From: Arthrobacter sp. NicSoilC5
GTDB lineage: Bacteria; Actinomycetota; Actinomycetes; Actinomycetales; Micrococcaceae
NCBI RefSeq assembly: GCF_019977395.1
Contig: NZ_AP024660.1
Span: 1,054,001 to 1,118,000 of the forward strand
Length of the DNA stretch: 64,000 nt
Direction: 5' to 3'
Position numbers and translations under genes: made by a program. The notes beneath the pieces were generated by a model, which made no database searches, was not told where the DNA came from, and saw only the letters and a list, made by a program, of their open reading frames with translations. Position 1 is the stretch's first letter, and the number at the start of each line of letters is the position of its first letter. This document shows positions 1 to 9,157 of this stretch, in pieces.

Positions 1-1620
1 GGAGCCGTAGACGTCGGTGCGGGGGTACTCGGGGTCCGTTGACTGCCACACCGGGATGGGGCTGCCCCAGAAGCGGTTGCGGCTGATGGACCAGTCGCGG
101 GCGTTTTCCAGCCACTTGCCGAACTGGCCGTCCTTGACGTTGCCGGGGATCCAGTTGATCTCCTGGTTCAGTTCGGACATCCGGTCCTTGAACTTGGTGA
201 CCTCCACGTACCAGGAGGACACCGCACGGTAGATCAGGGGGTTGCGGCAGCGCCAGCAGTGCGGGTAGCTGTGCTCGTAGCTGGCCTGGCGGACCAGGCG
301 GCCCTGGGCACGGAGCACCTGGGTGATGGGCTTGTTGGCCTCGAAGACCTGCAGCCCCACGATGTCGTGGAGGTCGCCGTGCTTGAACAGTGGCAGGAAC
401 TTTGCACCCTCATCCACGGAGAGCACCACGGGGATGCCTGCCTCCTCGCAGACTTTCTGGTCGTCTTCACCGTAGGCGGGCGCCTGGTGCACAATGCCGG
501 TGCCGTCCGTGGTGGTGACGTAGTCGGCCACCAAGAAGCGCCAGGCGTTCTCCATGCCGTACTTCTCGTTGTCCGCGAAGTCGTCCCAGAGGCGCTGGTA
601 TTCCAGTCCCTCCAGCTCGGCGCCGGTGTGCGTGGAGACCACTGCGGCTTCCGCGTCCTCGAAGCTGTCGTAGCCAAGGTCCTTGGCGTAGCTGCCCAGC
701 AGGTCCGCTGCGAGCATGAAGCTCCCGGTGACCGGGGCGTCTGCGGAGGCCGCCTTGATGCCGTTGGGGCCGGCCGGCAGCACGGCGTAGGTGATGGAAG
801 GCCCGACGGCGAGCGCGGCGTTGGTGGGCAGCGTCCAGGGGGTGGTGGTCCAGGCGAGGGCCTGCACGCCGGCAAGCTCCCTGGAAACCTCCGACTCCCC
901 CGCGAGGATGGGGAACGTGACGGTGACGGTCTGGTCCTGGCGGTTCTTGTAGACGTCGTCGTCCATGCGCAGCTCATGGTTGGACAGCGGCGTTTCGTCT
1001 TTCCAGCAGTACGGGAGGACGCGGTAGCCGTTGTAGGTCAGGCCCTTGTCGTGCAGCTGCTTGAACGCCCAGAGGACCGATTCCATGTACTCGACGTTGA
1101 GGGTCTTGTAGTCGTTGTCGAAGTCCACCCAGCGCGCCTGCCGGGTGACGTAGCTGCGCCATTCGTCGGCGTACTTCATCACGGAGGCGCGGCAGGCGTC
1201 ATTGAACTTGTCGATACCCATGGCTTCGATCTGGGTCTTGTCCGTCATGCCCAGCTGCTTCATGGCTTCAAGTTCGGCGGGGAGGCCGTGGGTGTCCCAG
1301 CCAAAGCGGCGCTCCACGCGCTTGCCGCGCTGGGTCTGGTAGCGGCCCACCAGGTCCTTGGCGTAGCCGGTGAGGAGGTGGCCATAGTGCGGCAGGCCGT
1401 TGGCGAAGGGCGGGCCGTCGTAGAACACGAATTCGTTGCTGCCGGGCTCGCCGCCGGGGACGTCGGCGCTGCGCTGGTCGATGCTGGCCTGGAAGGTGCC
1501 GTCCTGGTCCCAGTACTTCAGGATGCGCTCTTCGATCTCCGGGAACTTCACGGAGGCGGAAACGCCGGCACTGCCGTTGGACGAGGTGCTGGAGGCTGAG
1601 GCCTTGGGGTAAAACGTCAT
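1..1620 (-). CDS. ileS: Isoleucine-tRNA ligase, N-terminal 540 residues (gene runs off the left edge)
   Basis: IleS charges tRNA-Ile with isoleucine in the cytoplasm. The reading frame is open from base 1, so the C-terminal part, including the KMSKS loop and tRNA-binding domain, lies outside the window. Seen: the class I signature [13 protein letters not shown] near the N-terminus (HYGH in place of HIGH), the WDTHGLPAE block and a long CP1 editing domain. The ATG at 1620 is chosen because an AGGA ribosome site (1629-1632) sits 8 bases before it. An in-frame ATG at 1629 overlaps that site and is less likely. The gene is preceded by a T-box leader. Family assignment is secure. Confidence 0.96.
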   Translation of the reverse strand, partial: MTFYPKASASSTSSNGSAGVSASVKFPEIEERILKYWDQDGTFQASIDQRSADVPGGEPGSNEFVFYDGPPFANGLPHYGHLLTGYAKDLVGRYQTQRGKRVERRFGWDTHGLPAELEAMKQLGMTDKTQIEAMGIDKFNDACRASVMKYADEWRSYVTRQARWVDFDNDYKTLNVEYMESVLWAFKQLHDKGLTYNGYRVLPYCWKDETPLSNHELRMDDDVYKNRQDQTVTVTFPILAGESEVSRELAGVQALAWTTTPWTLPTNAALAVGPSITYAVLPAGPNGIKAASADAPVTGSFMLAADLLGSYAKDLGYDSFEDAEAAVVSTHTGAELEGLEYQRLWDDFADNEKYGMENAWRFLVADYVTTTDGTGIVHQAPAYGEDDQKVCEEAGIPVVLSVDEGAKFLPLFKHGDLHDIVGLQVFEANKPITQVLRAQGRLVRQASYEHSYPHCWRCRNPLIYRAVSSWYVEVTKFKDRMSELNQEINWIPGNVKDGQFGKWLENARDWSISRNRFWGSPIPVWQSTDPEYPRTDVYGS

Positions 1621-1639
1621 GTTCGACATCCTGGGTTGA

Positions 1640-1895
1640 GCGTGGTGAACCCCGGCGGGGCCGGAGGTTCCGTTCAGGATGCGAGGACGGCTGCCGCGCC
1701 GTCCCGAAAAGACTGCACGCCCACCGCGGTACCACCTCACTTACCGGCGCCGCGTGTCTTCCGTGAGGAACACCTGCCGCCCCGGCCTCTCATTACTGCT
1801 GTGACGGGCTTACCCGTCCGGTTCTACTGGCACAGCCACCCTGCAGGGGCACACTGCGCGTTCTTCCGGAAGCTCACCGGTGATTGCCGGGTCAT
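1640..1895 (-). promoter_or_regulatory. T-box riboswitch leader of ileS (translational type)
   Basis: The minus strand carries the T-box core AGGTGGTACCGCG at 1737-1725. Upstream, near 1881-1890, a short stem holds an AAUCACC element in which AUC, an Ile codon, is the likely specifier. The compact stem fits the ultrashort stem I class described for actinobacterial ileS. No intrinsic terminator follows. Instead CATCCTG (1681-1675) is perfectly complementary to CAGGATG (1633-1627), which contains the ileS ribosome site, so sequestration would block translation until uncharged tRNA-Ile binds. A possible -10 (TAGACT) lies just upstream of the leader. The 5' end is approximate. Confidence 0.85.
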
Positions 1896-2052
1896 AGCCA
1901 TAAAGAGTCTACTATCGCCGCAGCGTCCTGTGCCATTCAGCGCGTCCCTGCCATTCAGAGCATCCCCGCCATTCACAGCGTCCCGTGCCACTCAGAGCAT
2001 CCAGGGGCCGTTGGGGCTGACGCCACCACCGCGCATTCCCTAGACTCGGCTC

Positions 2053-3060
2053 ATGACAGCTTCCGGGCGCCCTGCCGGGCGGAGGCGCGCGGCCGCCGCA
2101 TGCCGGTGGCTGTTCATTCCCCTTGCGCTGCCCGTCGCAGCGGTGTCCGTAGTGCGCGCTGTCCCCGTCGAGTGGCCCGTCCTGGGGGTCGAGCTGGTGG
2201 CTTTCACGCCCTGGCTCACAGTGCCTGCCGCGGCAACGCTGGTCCTGGCCTTCCTTGGGCGCAGCCGGTGGCAGCGGGTCCTGGCGGGGTCCCTGCTGGC
2301 GTGCCAGGCGTTCTGGCTCTTCCCGGTGGACGTCCGCGGGCCTGCGGCCGAGGCCGCCGGAAGGCCGGTTTCCCTCGTGGCGATGAGCATCAACGCGGAG
2401 CTGGGGGATGCGGACGCTGCCGGCATCGTGGACCTGGTCCGTGAACAGCACGTGGATTTGCTGGCGGTGGAGGAATACACGCCCCAGCTGTCACGGCGGC
2501 TCACCGCGGCGGGCCTCGACGGGCTGCTCCCGCACCGGGTTGCCCATCCCAGGGACGGCGCCGGCGGTACGGCCATCTATTCCTCGCTAAGCCTGAAGGA
2601 CGGCGGAGTGCTTCCGGCCACCCAATTCACCATGCCGGTAGCCAGCCTGGACCTGGCGGACGGCAGTGGGGCCGCCCTTCGGGTGGTGGCTGTGCACACC
2701 CTGGCGCCGGTGGGTGACGCCCTTGGCCAGTGGCGCAGGGACCTGGCCACGGTGGCCAGGGCGGACAGCGGGTCCGGTCCCCTGCTGCTGGCCGGGGACT
2801 TCAACGCGACCTACGACCACCGGGAATTCAGGGCGCTGCTGGCGGGCCAGGGAGGCGGCCGGACGCTGGTGGACGTGGCCGCCTCCCTGGGCAGCAGGCT
2901 GGTGCCCACCTGGCCGATGCGTGGGTACCGCCTGCCCGGGATCACGCTGGACCATCTGGTGACCAGCCGCGACATTACCGCCTCCGGCTATTCAGTCCAC
3001 CGGATCGAGGGAACGGACCATGCCGCAGTGGTGGCCACCCTGCGCATCCCCGTGCCCTAG
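2053..3060 (+). CDS. Endonuclease/exonuclease/phosphatase family membrane protein
   Basis: 335 aa. The N-terminus has about three hydrophobic segments (residues 15-100), so the catalytic domain is membrane-anchored. The rest is an EEP (DNase I-like) fold: VAMSINAE, an acidic VEEYTP strand, the GDFNATYDH metal and catalytic motif and a terminal LDHLVTS plus GTDHAAV histidine motif. Such proteins cleave phosphodiester or phosphomonoester bonds, but the substrate cannot be read from the sequence. It faces the SDR gene tail to tail with a 4-base overlap of coding ends. Confidence 0.82.
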   Translation: MTASGRPAGRRRAAAACRWLFIPLALPVAAVSVVRAVPVEWPVLGVELVAFTPWLTVPAAATLVLAFLGRSRWQRVLAGSLLACQAFWLFPVDVRGPAAEAAGRPVSLVAMSINAELGDADAAGIVDLVREQHVDLLAVEEYTPQLSRRLTAAGLDGLLPHRVAHPRDGAGGTAIYSSLSLKDGGVLPATQFTMPVASLDLADGSGAALRVVAVHTLAPVGDALGQWRRDLATVARADSGSGPLLLAGDFNATYDHREFRALLAGQGGGRTLVDVAASLGSRLVPTWPMRGYRLPGITLDHLVTSRDITASGYSVHRIEGTDHAAVVATLRIPVP

Positions 3061-3815
3061 GCCTTCCGGATGAGTTTGTGCGTGGCCGCCTGGGCCACCG
3101 GCCGGATGACGATCTGGTCAAGGTTGACGTGGTGCGGGGCGCTGACGGCGTAGCGGACGACGTCGGCCACATCCTCCGCGGTGAGCGGCTTCTCCACGCC
3201 CTGGTAGACCTTTTCTGCGGACTGCGCATCCCCGAGCCGGTTGAGGGCGAACTCCTCGGTCTGCACCAGCCCGGGCGCCACCTCGATGACCCGGACGTTG
3301 TGCTCAGCCTCTTCGAGCCGGAGGGCGTTGGTCATGGCGTGCTGCCCGAACTTGGCAGCATTGTAGCCGCCCCCGCCTTCGTAGGCGTCCAGCCCCGCGG
3401 TGGAGGTGAGGTTCAGGACGGTTCCCGCGCCGGTGGCCCGCAGCATCGGAAGGAACGCGCGGGTGAGCTTGAGGGTTCCCAGGACGTTGACGCGGTACAT
3501 CCATTCCCAGTCGGCGGTGTTGGCATCGCCTACCTTGTCAGCACCCCGGGCACCACCGGCGATGTTGATCAGCGTGTCGATGCCGCCCGCTTCGGTGACC
3601 TGGGCGAGGAGCCGGGACACGTCGTCGTCCTCTGCAATGTCTGCGGGAATCGCGACGGCGCCTGTCCGGCCTTCCAGCGCCGCGAGCCTGTCAGCCCGGC
3701 GTGCCACGGCAAAGACCGTCCACCCGTCGGCGCGCAGCGCACGCACTGTTGCCTCTCCGATTCCGCTGCTCGCGCCGGTCACCAATGCTGCCTTTTTCTG
3801 CAAGTCCTCAGTCAT
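3057..3815 (-). CDS. Short-chain dehydrogenase/reductase
   Basis: 252 aa, the usual length for a classical SDR. The NAD(P)-binding motif TGASSGIG is near residue 15, followed by an arginine-rich ARRADRL stretch that favours NADPH. A diagnostic NIAGG, the catalytic Ser in NLTSTAG and the YxxxK pair in YNAAKFGQH are present. Likely an NADPH-dependent oxidoreductase of the YdfG/serine-dehydrogenase-like group; the substrate is unknown. The ATG start is at 3815. No operon partner is obvious. Confidence 0.88.
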   Translation of the reverse strand: MTEDLQKKAALVTGASSGIGEATVRALRADGWTVFAVARRADRLAALEGRTGAVAIPADIAEDDDVSRLLAQVTEAGGIDTLINIAGGARGADKVGDANTADWEWMYRVNVLGTLKLTRAFLPMLRATGAGTVLNLTSTAGLDAYEGGGGYNAAKFGQHAMTNALRLEEAEHNVRVIEVAPGLVQTEEFALNRLGDAQSAEKVYQGVEKPLTAEDVADVVRYAVSAPHHVNLDQIVIRPVAQAATHKLIRKA

Positions 3816-3833
3816 GGCACCACCCTAGCGGGA

Positions 3834-4030
3834 TCAGCCGGGGGACTGTCCCCGGAGGTAATCAAGCAGGACGTGCGCATTGTTCGCCTCGGTGTTCCGG
3901 GCAGTGTAGAGGAGGGTGATCCGGGGGTGTGCGCGCGCAGTTCCAGCACGCGGAAGCCGTCGTCGTCCGCCGGTGGGTCGTAGATGCGCTTCACGCCGAA
4001 GGTTGCCCGGAACTCTCCCATGGCCCGCAT
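3834..4030 (-). pseudogene. Remnant of a DUF488 family gene with a large internal deletion
   Basis: Two pieces of one family lie in different frames. From 4030 the frame reads VKRIYDPPADDDGFRVLE, the typical DUF488 N-terminus. In another frame, ending at the TGA at 3834, it reads ITLLYTARNTEANNAHVLL, the typical C-terminus. Intact members are about 115-120 residues; here the central 70 or so residues, including the WPRGL region, are gone and the junction near 3930-3950 shifts frame. No function is expected. It sits between the SDR gene and valS. Confidence 0.75.
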
Positions 4031-4102
4031 GCCACCCGTGTCCGCGTCCGTGGGGGCGGCACGGGTTGGGTGGGACTCAAGCGGGCATGAAAGAATTGGC
4101 AA

Positions 4103-6724
4103 ATGGCTGAAGACACGCAGGGTACAGACACGCCCACCACCGCCCCCATCAATGTTCCGGACAAGCCGGCCCTCGAAGGCCTCGAAGCCGCGCTCACCCA
4201 GCGCTGGCTGGCCGAGGGAACCTACAAGTTCAACCCCGACACCACCCGGGAGCAGGTCTACTCGATCGACACTCCCCCGCCCACCGCGTCGGGATCCCTG
4301 CACGTGGGGCACATGTTCTCCTTCACCCAGACGGACGTCCAGGCCCGGTACATGCGCATGACCGGCAGGAACGTCTTCTACCCCATGGGCTGGGATGACA
4401 ACGGCCTGCCCACCGAACGCCGCGTCCAGAACTACTACGGTGTCCGCTGCGATCCTGCCATCCCGTACAACGCCGACTACCGGCCGCCCGCCCAGCCGGC
4501 CAAGAACCAGCGCGATTTCGACGTCGTGTCCCGGCAGAACTTCATCGAACTGTGCGAGGAACTGGCCGTTGAGGACGAGAAGGTCTTCGAGAACCTGTTC
4601 CAGACCCTGGGCCTGTCCGTCGACTGGGACCTGACCTACCGCACCATCGATGACACGTCCCGCGCCGTGTCCCAGCGTGCCTTCCTGGCCAACCTGGCCG
4701 CCGGTGACGCCTACATGGCCGAGGCTCCCACGCTGTGGGACGTCACGTTCCGTACCGCCGTGGCCCAGGCCGAGCTTGAGGACCGTGAGGTCCCGGGCGC
4801 CTACTACCGCTACCCCTTCTTCACCGAAGACGGCGGGAAGATCTTCATCGAGACCACCCGCCCGGAGCTCCTTGCAGCATGTGCCGCGCTGGTGGCGAAT
4901 CCCGACGACGAGCGGTACCAGCCGCTGTTCGGCAAGACCGTGAAGTCCCCGCTGTTCGACGTTGAGCTCGAGGTCAAGGCCCACCCGCTGGCAAAGGCGG
5001 ACAAGGGTTCCGGGATCGCCATGGTCTGCACCTTCGGTGACCTGACAGACGTCACGTGGTGGCGCGAACTGCAGCTGCCCACCCGCGCCATCATGGGCCG
5101 CGACGGCCGCATCATTGCCGAAACCCCCGAGTGGATCACCAGCGAGGCCGGCAAGGAGGCGTACGCGGCCATCGCCGGGAAGACTGCCTTCTCCGCCAAG
5201 GAAGCCGTGGTGGAGCTGCTCAAGGAAGCCGGCCTGCTCGATGGTGAGCCCAAGAAGATCACGCACCCGGTGAACTTCTTCGAAAAGGGCGACAAGCCCC
5301 TGGAAGTGGTGACGTCCCGCCAGTGGTACATCCGGAATGGCGGCCGCGACGAGGACCGCCGCGAACGCCTCATTGGCCGCGGCAAGGACATCGACTTCCA
5401 CCCGTCCTTCATGCGCTCCCGCTATGAAAACTGGATCGCCGGCCTGAACGGTGACTGGCTGGTCTCCCGCCAGCGGTTCTTCGGCGTGCCCATTCCCGTC
5501 TGGTACCCGCTCGACGCGCAGGGAAACCCGGACTACGACAACCCCGTCCTGCCCTCGGACGAGCAGCTCCCCGTCGACCCCGCCGCGGACGCCGCCCCCG
5601 GCTTCGACGAGGCACAGCGCGACCAGCCCAATGGCTTCACCGGCGACGCCGACGTCCTGGACACCTGGGCCACGTCCTCCCTGACCCCGCAGATCGTGGG
5701 TGGCTGGAGCCGGGACGAGGACCTGTTCGCCAAGGTGTACCCGTTCGACCTGCGCCCCCAGGGCCACGACATCATCCGCACGTGGCTGTTCTCCTCGGTG
5801 GTCCGCGCGGACGCCCTCCAGGACTGTGCCCCCTGGAAGCACGCGGCCATCTCCGGCTGGATCCTGGACCCGGACCGCAAGAAGATGTCCAAGTCCAAGG
5901 GCAACGTGGTGGTGCCCACGGACGTGCTGAACGAGTACGGTTCGGACGCCGTCCGCTACTGGGCTGCCTCTGCACGCCTGGGCGCCGACACCGCCTACGA
6001 GATCGCGCAGATGAAGATCGGCCGCCGCCTGGCCATCAAGCTCCTGAATGCCTCCAAGTTCGTGCTGAACCTGGGTGCCACGGAGAACTCGGTACTGTCG
6101 GGCGATCTTTCCGTCTTGGCGAACCCCCTGGACCGGGCGCTGCTGGCCCAGCTGGCCGAGGTGGTGGCGCAGTCCACCAAGGCATTCGACAACTACGACT
6201 ACGCCCGGGCCCTGCAGCTCACGGAGTCGTTCTTCTGGCAGTTCACCGACGACTACGTGGAACTGATCAAGGACCGGGCCTACGGGGCCGCAGGCGAAGC
6301 GGAGCAGGCTTCCGTGCTGGCCGCGCTGGCCACCACGCTGGACACCCTGCTGCGGCTCTTCGCCCCGTTCCTGCCCTTCGCCACCGAGGAAGTATGGAGC
6401 TGGTGGCGTACCGGGTCGGTGCACCGGGCCCAGTGGCCTGCCGCCCTGGAGATCCCCGGCGGGGATACCACCATGCTTGCGACCGTGGGCGTGGCACTCA
6501 GCGGTGTCCGCAAGGCCAAGTCCGAGGCCAAGGTCAAGCAGCGCACCGAAGTGCTGTCGGCGACCATCACTGCCCCGGAGGCGCTGACCGCACAGCTGCA
6601 GGCCGGTCTGGCTGATTTGAAGGCTGCGTCCAACGCCCGGGAGATCACCCTGGCCGTGGGTGACGGTGACCTCACGGTCACTGACGTCGCCCTGGCTCCA
6701 AGCGACGAGCCCGCCAAGGCCTGA
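4103..6724 (+). CDS. valS: Valine-tRNA ligase
   Basis: 873 aa class I aminoacyl-tRNA synthetase that joins valine to tRNA-Val. HVGH (HIGH motif) is at residues 67-70 and KMSKS at 594-598. The GWDDNGLPTERRVQ block and a long CP1 editing insertion lie between them, and an anticodon-binding domain follows. The TPPPTASGSLHVGH style is that of the actinobacterial/archaeal-like ValS branch. The ATG at 4103 follows an AAAGAATTGGCAA stretch with no strong ribosome site. A hairpin terminator follows at 6768. It is unrelated to ileS in operon terms because the two genes diverge. Confidence 0.97.
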   Translation: MAEDTQGTDTPTTAPINVPDKPALEGLEAALTQRWLAEGTYKFNPDTTREQVYSIDTPPPTASGSLHVGHMFSFTQTDVQARYMRMTGRNVFYPMGWDDNGLPTERRVQNYYGVRCDPAIPYNADYRPPAQPAKNQRDFDVVSRQNFIELCEELAVEDEKVFENLFQTLGLSVDWDLTYRTIDDTSRAVSQRAFLANLAAGDAYMAEAPTLWDVTFRTAVAQAELEDREVPGAYYRYPFFTEDGGKIFIETTRPELLAACAALVANPDDERYQPLFGKTVKSPLFDVELEVKAHPLAKADKGSGIAMVCTFGDLTDVTWWRELQLPTRAIMGRDGRIIAETPEWITSEAGKEAYAAIAGKTAFSAKEAVVELLKEAGLLDGEPKKITHPVNFFEKGDKPLEVVTSRQWYIRNGGRDEDRRERLIGRGKDIDFHPSFMRSRYENWIAGLNGDWLVSRQRFFGVPIPVWYPLDAQGNPDYDNPVLPSDEQLPVDPAADAAPGFDEAQRDQPNGFTGDADVLDTWATSSLTPQIVGGWSRDEDLFAKVYPFDLRPQGHDIIRTWLFSSVVRADALQDCAPWKHAAISGWILDPDRKKMSKSKGNVVVPTDVLNEYGSDAVRYWAASARLGADTAYEIAQMKIGRRLAIKLLNASKFVLNLGATENSVLSGDLSVLANPLDRALLAQLAEVVAQSTKAFDNYDYARALQLTESFFWQFTDDYVELIKDRAYGAAGEAEQASVLAALATTLDTLLRLFAPFLPFATEEVWSWWRTGSVHRAQWPAALEIPGGDTTMLATVGVALSGVRKAKSEAKVKQRTEVLSATITAPEALTAQLQAGLADLKAASNAREITLAVGDGDLTVTDVALAPSDEPAKA

Positions 6725-6767
6725 CACCGGACCGGATACGGGCCAGCCCCGGTTTCCGGGCAAAGGG

Positions 6768-6811
6768 GAAGCCCCATCAGCGTTTTGCCGTTGGTGGGGC
6801 TTCGACTTTTT
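6768..6811 (+). terminator. Rho-independent terminator of valS
   Basis: Perfect 9-base arms GAAGCCCCA (6768-6776) and TGGGGCTTC (6795-6803), followed by GACTTTTT. It is 44 bases after the valS stop. Confidence 0.85.
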
Positions 6812-7002
6812 CGGCCATTCGGTGACGTGCTCTGATGGTCTGGCAGGATCCGCTGAACTTCAGGTCTTACTACCCCGTCACTGGTAGCTTGCATTCAACT
6901 TTGCCGATGGCTGCGTCGACTTACATATCACTGAATCTTTGGTTCCTGCGTCCACTTCTTTCGAAGTGGTAGGAACTATTGTTCTCCTGCGCCGGACCAC
7001 GT
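6812..7002. other. Non-coding spacer with nothing recognised
   Basis: Between the valS terminator and the long inverted repeat no gene or RNA motif is recognised. The base composition is lower in GC than the flanking genes. Confidence 0.5.
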
Positions 7003-7052
7003 GCAAGGGCCCCGGGATAACTACAGTCAGGTAGTTATCCCGGGGCCCTTGC
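7003..7052. repeat. Perfect 22-bp inverted repeat with 6-base loop, probable terminator
   Basis: Arms 7003-7024 and 7031-7052 are fully complementary, with loop AGTCAG. The arms run from GCAAGGGCCCC to TAACTAC. It lies 21 bases after the stop of the minus-strand Rv2466c-like gene, so it probably ends that transcript. There is no T-run on either strand, which is common among actinobacterial hairpin terminators. Confidence 0.6.
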
Positions 7053-7073
7053 AACGCGTCAGTGTCCGGCGTT

Positions 7074-7688
7074 TCAGTCGAATTCCGGGCTTTCGGTGCG
7101 GCTGCGCTTCAGCTCGAAGAAGTGCGGATACGCGGCGATAACCGTGGTGGCATCCCAAATCCTGCCGGCTTCCTCACCACGGGGAATGCGGGTCAGGACC
7201 GGCCCGAAGAAGGCTGTTCCATTGAAAGCCACCACCGGGGTTCCAACGTCCTGTCCCACCAGCGAAATGCCTTCCTCATGGCTGGCCCGGAGCTGCTGGT
7301 CGTAGGCGTCCGTGGCAGCGGCGTCGGCCAGGGAGGCGGGGAGGCCGCACTCGGCAAGGGCTTTGGTGATGACCACGGCCCGGTCTTTTTCGCCCTGGTT
7401 GTGGATCAGCGTTCCCATGGCGTCGTACAGCGGTTTGATGACCTGCGGCCCATGCTCTTCCCGGGCGGCAATGATCACGCGGACCATGCCCCACGCGTTG
7501 TCCATGGATTCCCGGTAGCCGGGCTCCAGGTCACGTCCCTCATTCAGGACAGCCAGGCTCATGACGTGCCATTCCGTCTCGATGTCCCGGACGGCTTCCA
7601 CTTCCCCGATCCAGCGGGAGGTGACCCAGGCGAACGGGCAGAGGGGGTCGAACCAGAAGTCGGCTTTGTTCTTGGAAGGTGAAGTCAC
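7074..7688 (-). CDS. Rv2466c-like mycothiol-dependent oxidoreductase (DsbA/FrnE thioredoxin fold)
   Basis: 204 aa. It strongly resembles the mycobacterial mycothiol-dependent nitroreductase Rv2466c: FWFDPLCP at the N-terminus, VTSRW, HVMSLAVLNE, IHNQG, DVGTPVV, FFGPVLTRIPRGEEAG and YPHFFELKR. The thioredoxin-like motif is CPFA rather than CPWC, so only the nucleophilic Cys near residue 18 remains and a monothiol mechanism is implied. It probably reduces mixed disulfides or nitro compounds with mycothiol. GTG start at 7688. It lies 13 bases after clpX on the same strand and may share its transcript. Confidence 0.87.
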   Translation of the reverse strand: MTSPSKNKADFWFDPLCPFAWVTSRWIGEVEAVRDIETEWHVMSLAVLNEGRDLEPGYRESMDNAWGMVRVIIAAREEHGPQVIKPLYDAMGTLIHNQGEKDRAVVITKALAECGLPASLADAAATDAYDQQLRASHEEGISLVGQDVGTPVVAFNGTAFFGPVLTRIPRGEEAGRIWDATTVIAAYPHFFELKRSRTESPEFD

Positions 7689-7701
7689 GGAGTCCTCTCG
7701 G

Positions 7702-8982
7702 TCAGGCAGACTTACGGCGCTTGGCCACGTGCGGAATCATGGTGGGCTCGGCTCCCCGCAGGACCACGTCCTCGGTGATCACCACGCTGGCCACGTCCTC
7801 GCGGCTGGGAAGATCGAACATCACGGGAAGCAGGACCTCCTCCAGGATGGCGCGGAGGCCACGGGCACCGGTGCCCCGCTCCAATGCCTGGTCGGCAATG
7901 GCTTCCAGGGCGGTGTCGTCGAACACCAGCTCGACGCCGTCGATCTGGAACATCTTCTGGTACTGCTTCACCAGGGCGTTCTTGGGGGTGGAAAGGATTT
8001 GGATCAGGGCGTCCCGGTCCAGGTTGGAGACGGTGGTGATCACGGGGAGCCGGCCAATGAATTCAGGGATCAGGCCGAACTTCAGCAGGTCCTCCGGCAT
8101 GACCTCACCGTAGGAGTCCACCTTCTTGCTTGCCTCGTTGAGCGGGGCGCCGAAACCGATGCCCTTGCGGCCGGAGCGGGAGCCGATGATCTCTTCCAGG
8201 CCGGCGAAGGCACCGGCGACGATGAACAGCACGTTGGTGGTGTCGATCTGGATGAATTCCTGGTGCGGGTGCTTCCGTCCGCCCTGCGGCGGTACCGAGG
8301 CCACGGTCCCTTCGAGGATCTTCAGGAGGGCCTGCTGCACGCCCTCGCCGGACACGTCGCGGGTAATGGAGGGGTTCTCGCTCTTGCGGGAGATCTTGTC
8401 GATCTCGTCGATGTAGATGATGCCCTGTTCGGCCTTCTTGACGTCATAGTCAGCGGCCTGGATGAGCTTGAGGAGGATGTTCTCCACGTCCTCACCCACG
8501 TATCCGGCCTCGGTCAGGGCGGTGGCGTCCGCCACGGCGAACGGCACGTTCAGCCGCCGGGCGAGGGTCTGGGCCAGGTAGGTCTTGCCGCAGCCGGTGG
8601 GTCCGATGAGGAGGATATTCGACTTGGCGATCTCGACGTCGTCGTGATGGCCGCCGTCCCCCAGATTTCCGGACTTCGGCGCATGGCCCGCCTGGATGCG
8701 CTTGTAGTGGTTGTAGACCGCGACGGCGAGGGACCGCTTGGCGGGCTCCTGGCCGATGACGTATTCCTGCAGGAAGTCGAAGATTTCACGCGGCTTGGGC
8801 AGTTCGAAGCTGCCGAGATCAGCGACCTCCGCGAGCTCCTCCTCGATGATCTCGTTGCACAACTCGATGCATTCATCGCAGATGTAGACACCGGGGCCGG
8901 CAATGAGCTTGCGCACCTGCTTCTGGCTCTTTCCGCAGAAAGAGCACTTCAGCAGATCCGTGCTCTCGCCAATCCGAGCCAT
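7702..8982 (-). CDS. clpX: ATP-dependent Clp protease ATP-binding subunit ClpX
   Basis: 426 aa AAA+ unfoldase that delivers substrates, including ssrA-tagged proteins, to ClpP. N-terminal zinc-binding domain with Cys 13, 16, 35 and 38 (CSFCG ... CDEC), Walker A GPTGCGKT, Walker [10 protein letters not shown], pore loop GYVGEDVE and IGF loop IGFGAP. The ATG at 8982 is chosen because AAGGGG lies just upstream and the zinc finger begins 12 residues later; the frame is open further upstream. A terminator separates it from clpP2. ClpX is of added interest here because the prophage repressor and integrase seem to carry ClpX-type C-terminal tags. Confidence 0.97.
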   Translation of the reverse strand: MARIGESTDLLKCSFCGKSQKQVRKLIAGPGVYICDECIELCNEIIEEELAEVADLGSFELPKPREIFDFLQEYVIGQEPAKRSLAVAVYNHYKRIQAGHAPKSGNLGDGGHHDDVEIAKSNILLIGPTGCGKTYLAQTLARRLNVPFAVADATALTEAGYVGEDVENILLKLIQAADYDVKKAEQGIIYIDEIDKISRKSENPSITRDVSGEGVQQALLKILEGTVASVPPQGGRKHPHQEFIQIDTTNVLFIVAGAFAGLEEIIGSRSGRKGIGFGAPLNEASKKVDSYGEVMPEDLLKFGLIPEFIGRLPVITTVSNLDRDALIQILSTPKNALVKQYQKMFQIDGVELVFDDTALEAIADQALERGTGARGLRAILEEVLLPVMFDLPSREDVASVVITEDVVLRGAEPTMIPHVAKRRKSA

Positions 8983-9107
8983 ATATGAACCCCTTAGTAT
9001 CCTGCTGCCAGGCAGCCCTGCACCATTGCTGAAATCTTTCCCGGCCGGCACGGCACGGTTTGTGACAACATCCACTCTAGGTCACATTCGGCCCCAAGGG
9101 TGGAATG

Positions 9108-9146
9108 AAAAGGCCGGTGCGGCCAAATGAACTGGACCGCACCGGC
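9108..9146 (-). terminator. Terminator of the clpP1-clpP2 operon
   Basis: Read on the minus strand, arms at 9146-9137 and 9122-9113 (GCCGGTGCGG and its complement) are followed by CCTTTTCATT. It lies 12 bases after the clpP2 stop, so clpX probably has its own promoter. Confidence 0.75.
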
Positions 9147-9157
9147 TTTCGGTACTG

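Noticed and set aside
3812..6763. 983-residue open frame on the minus strand opposite valS
   Set aside because: It mirrors valS codons in a GC-rich genome and has no domain of its own. Only its last part holds the DUF488 fragment.
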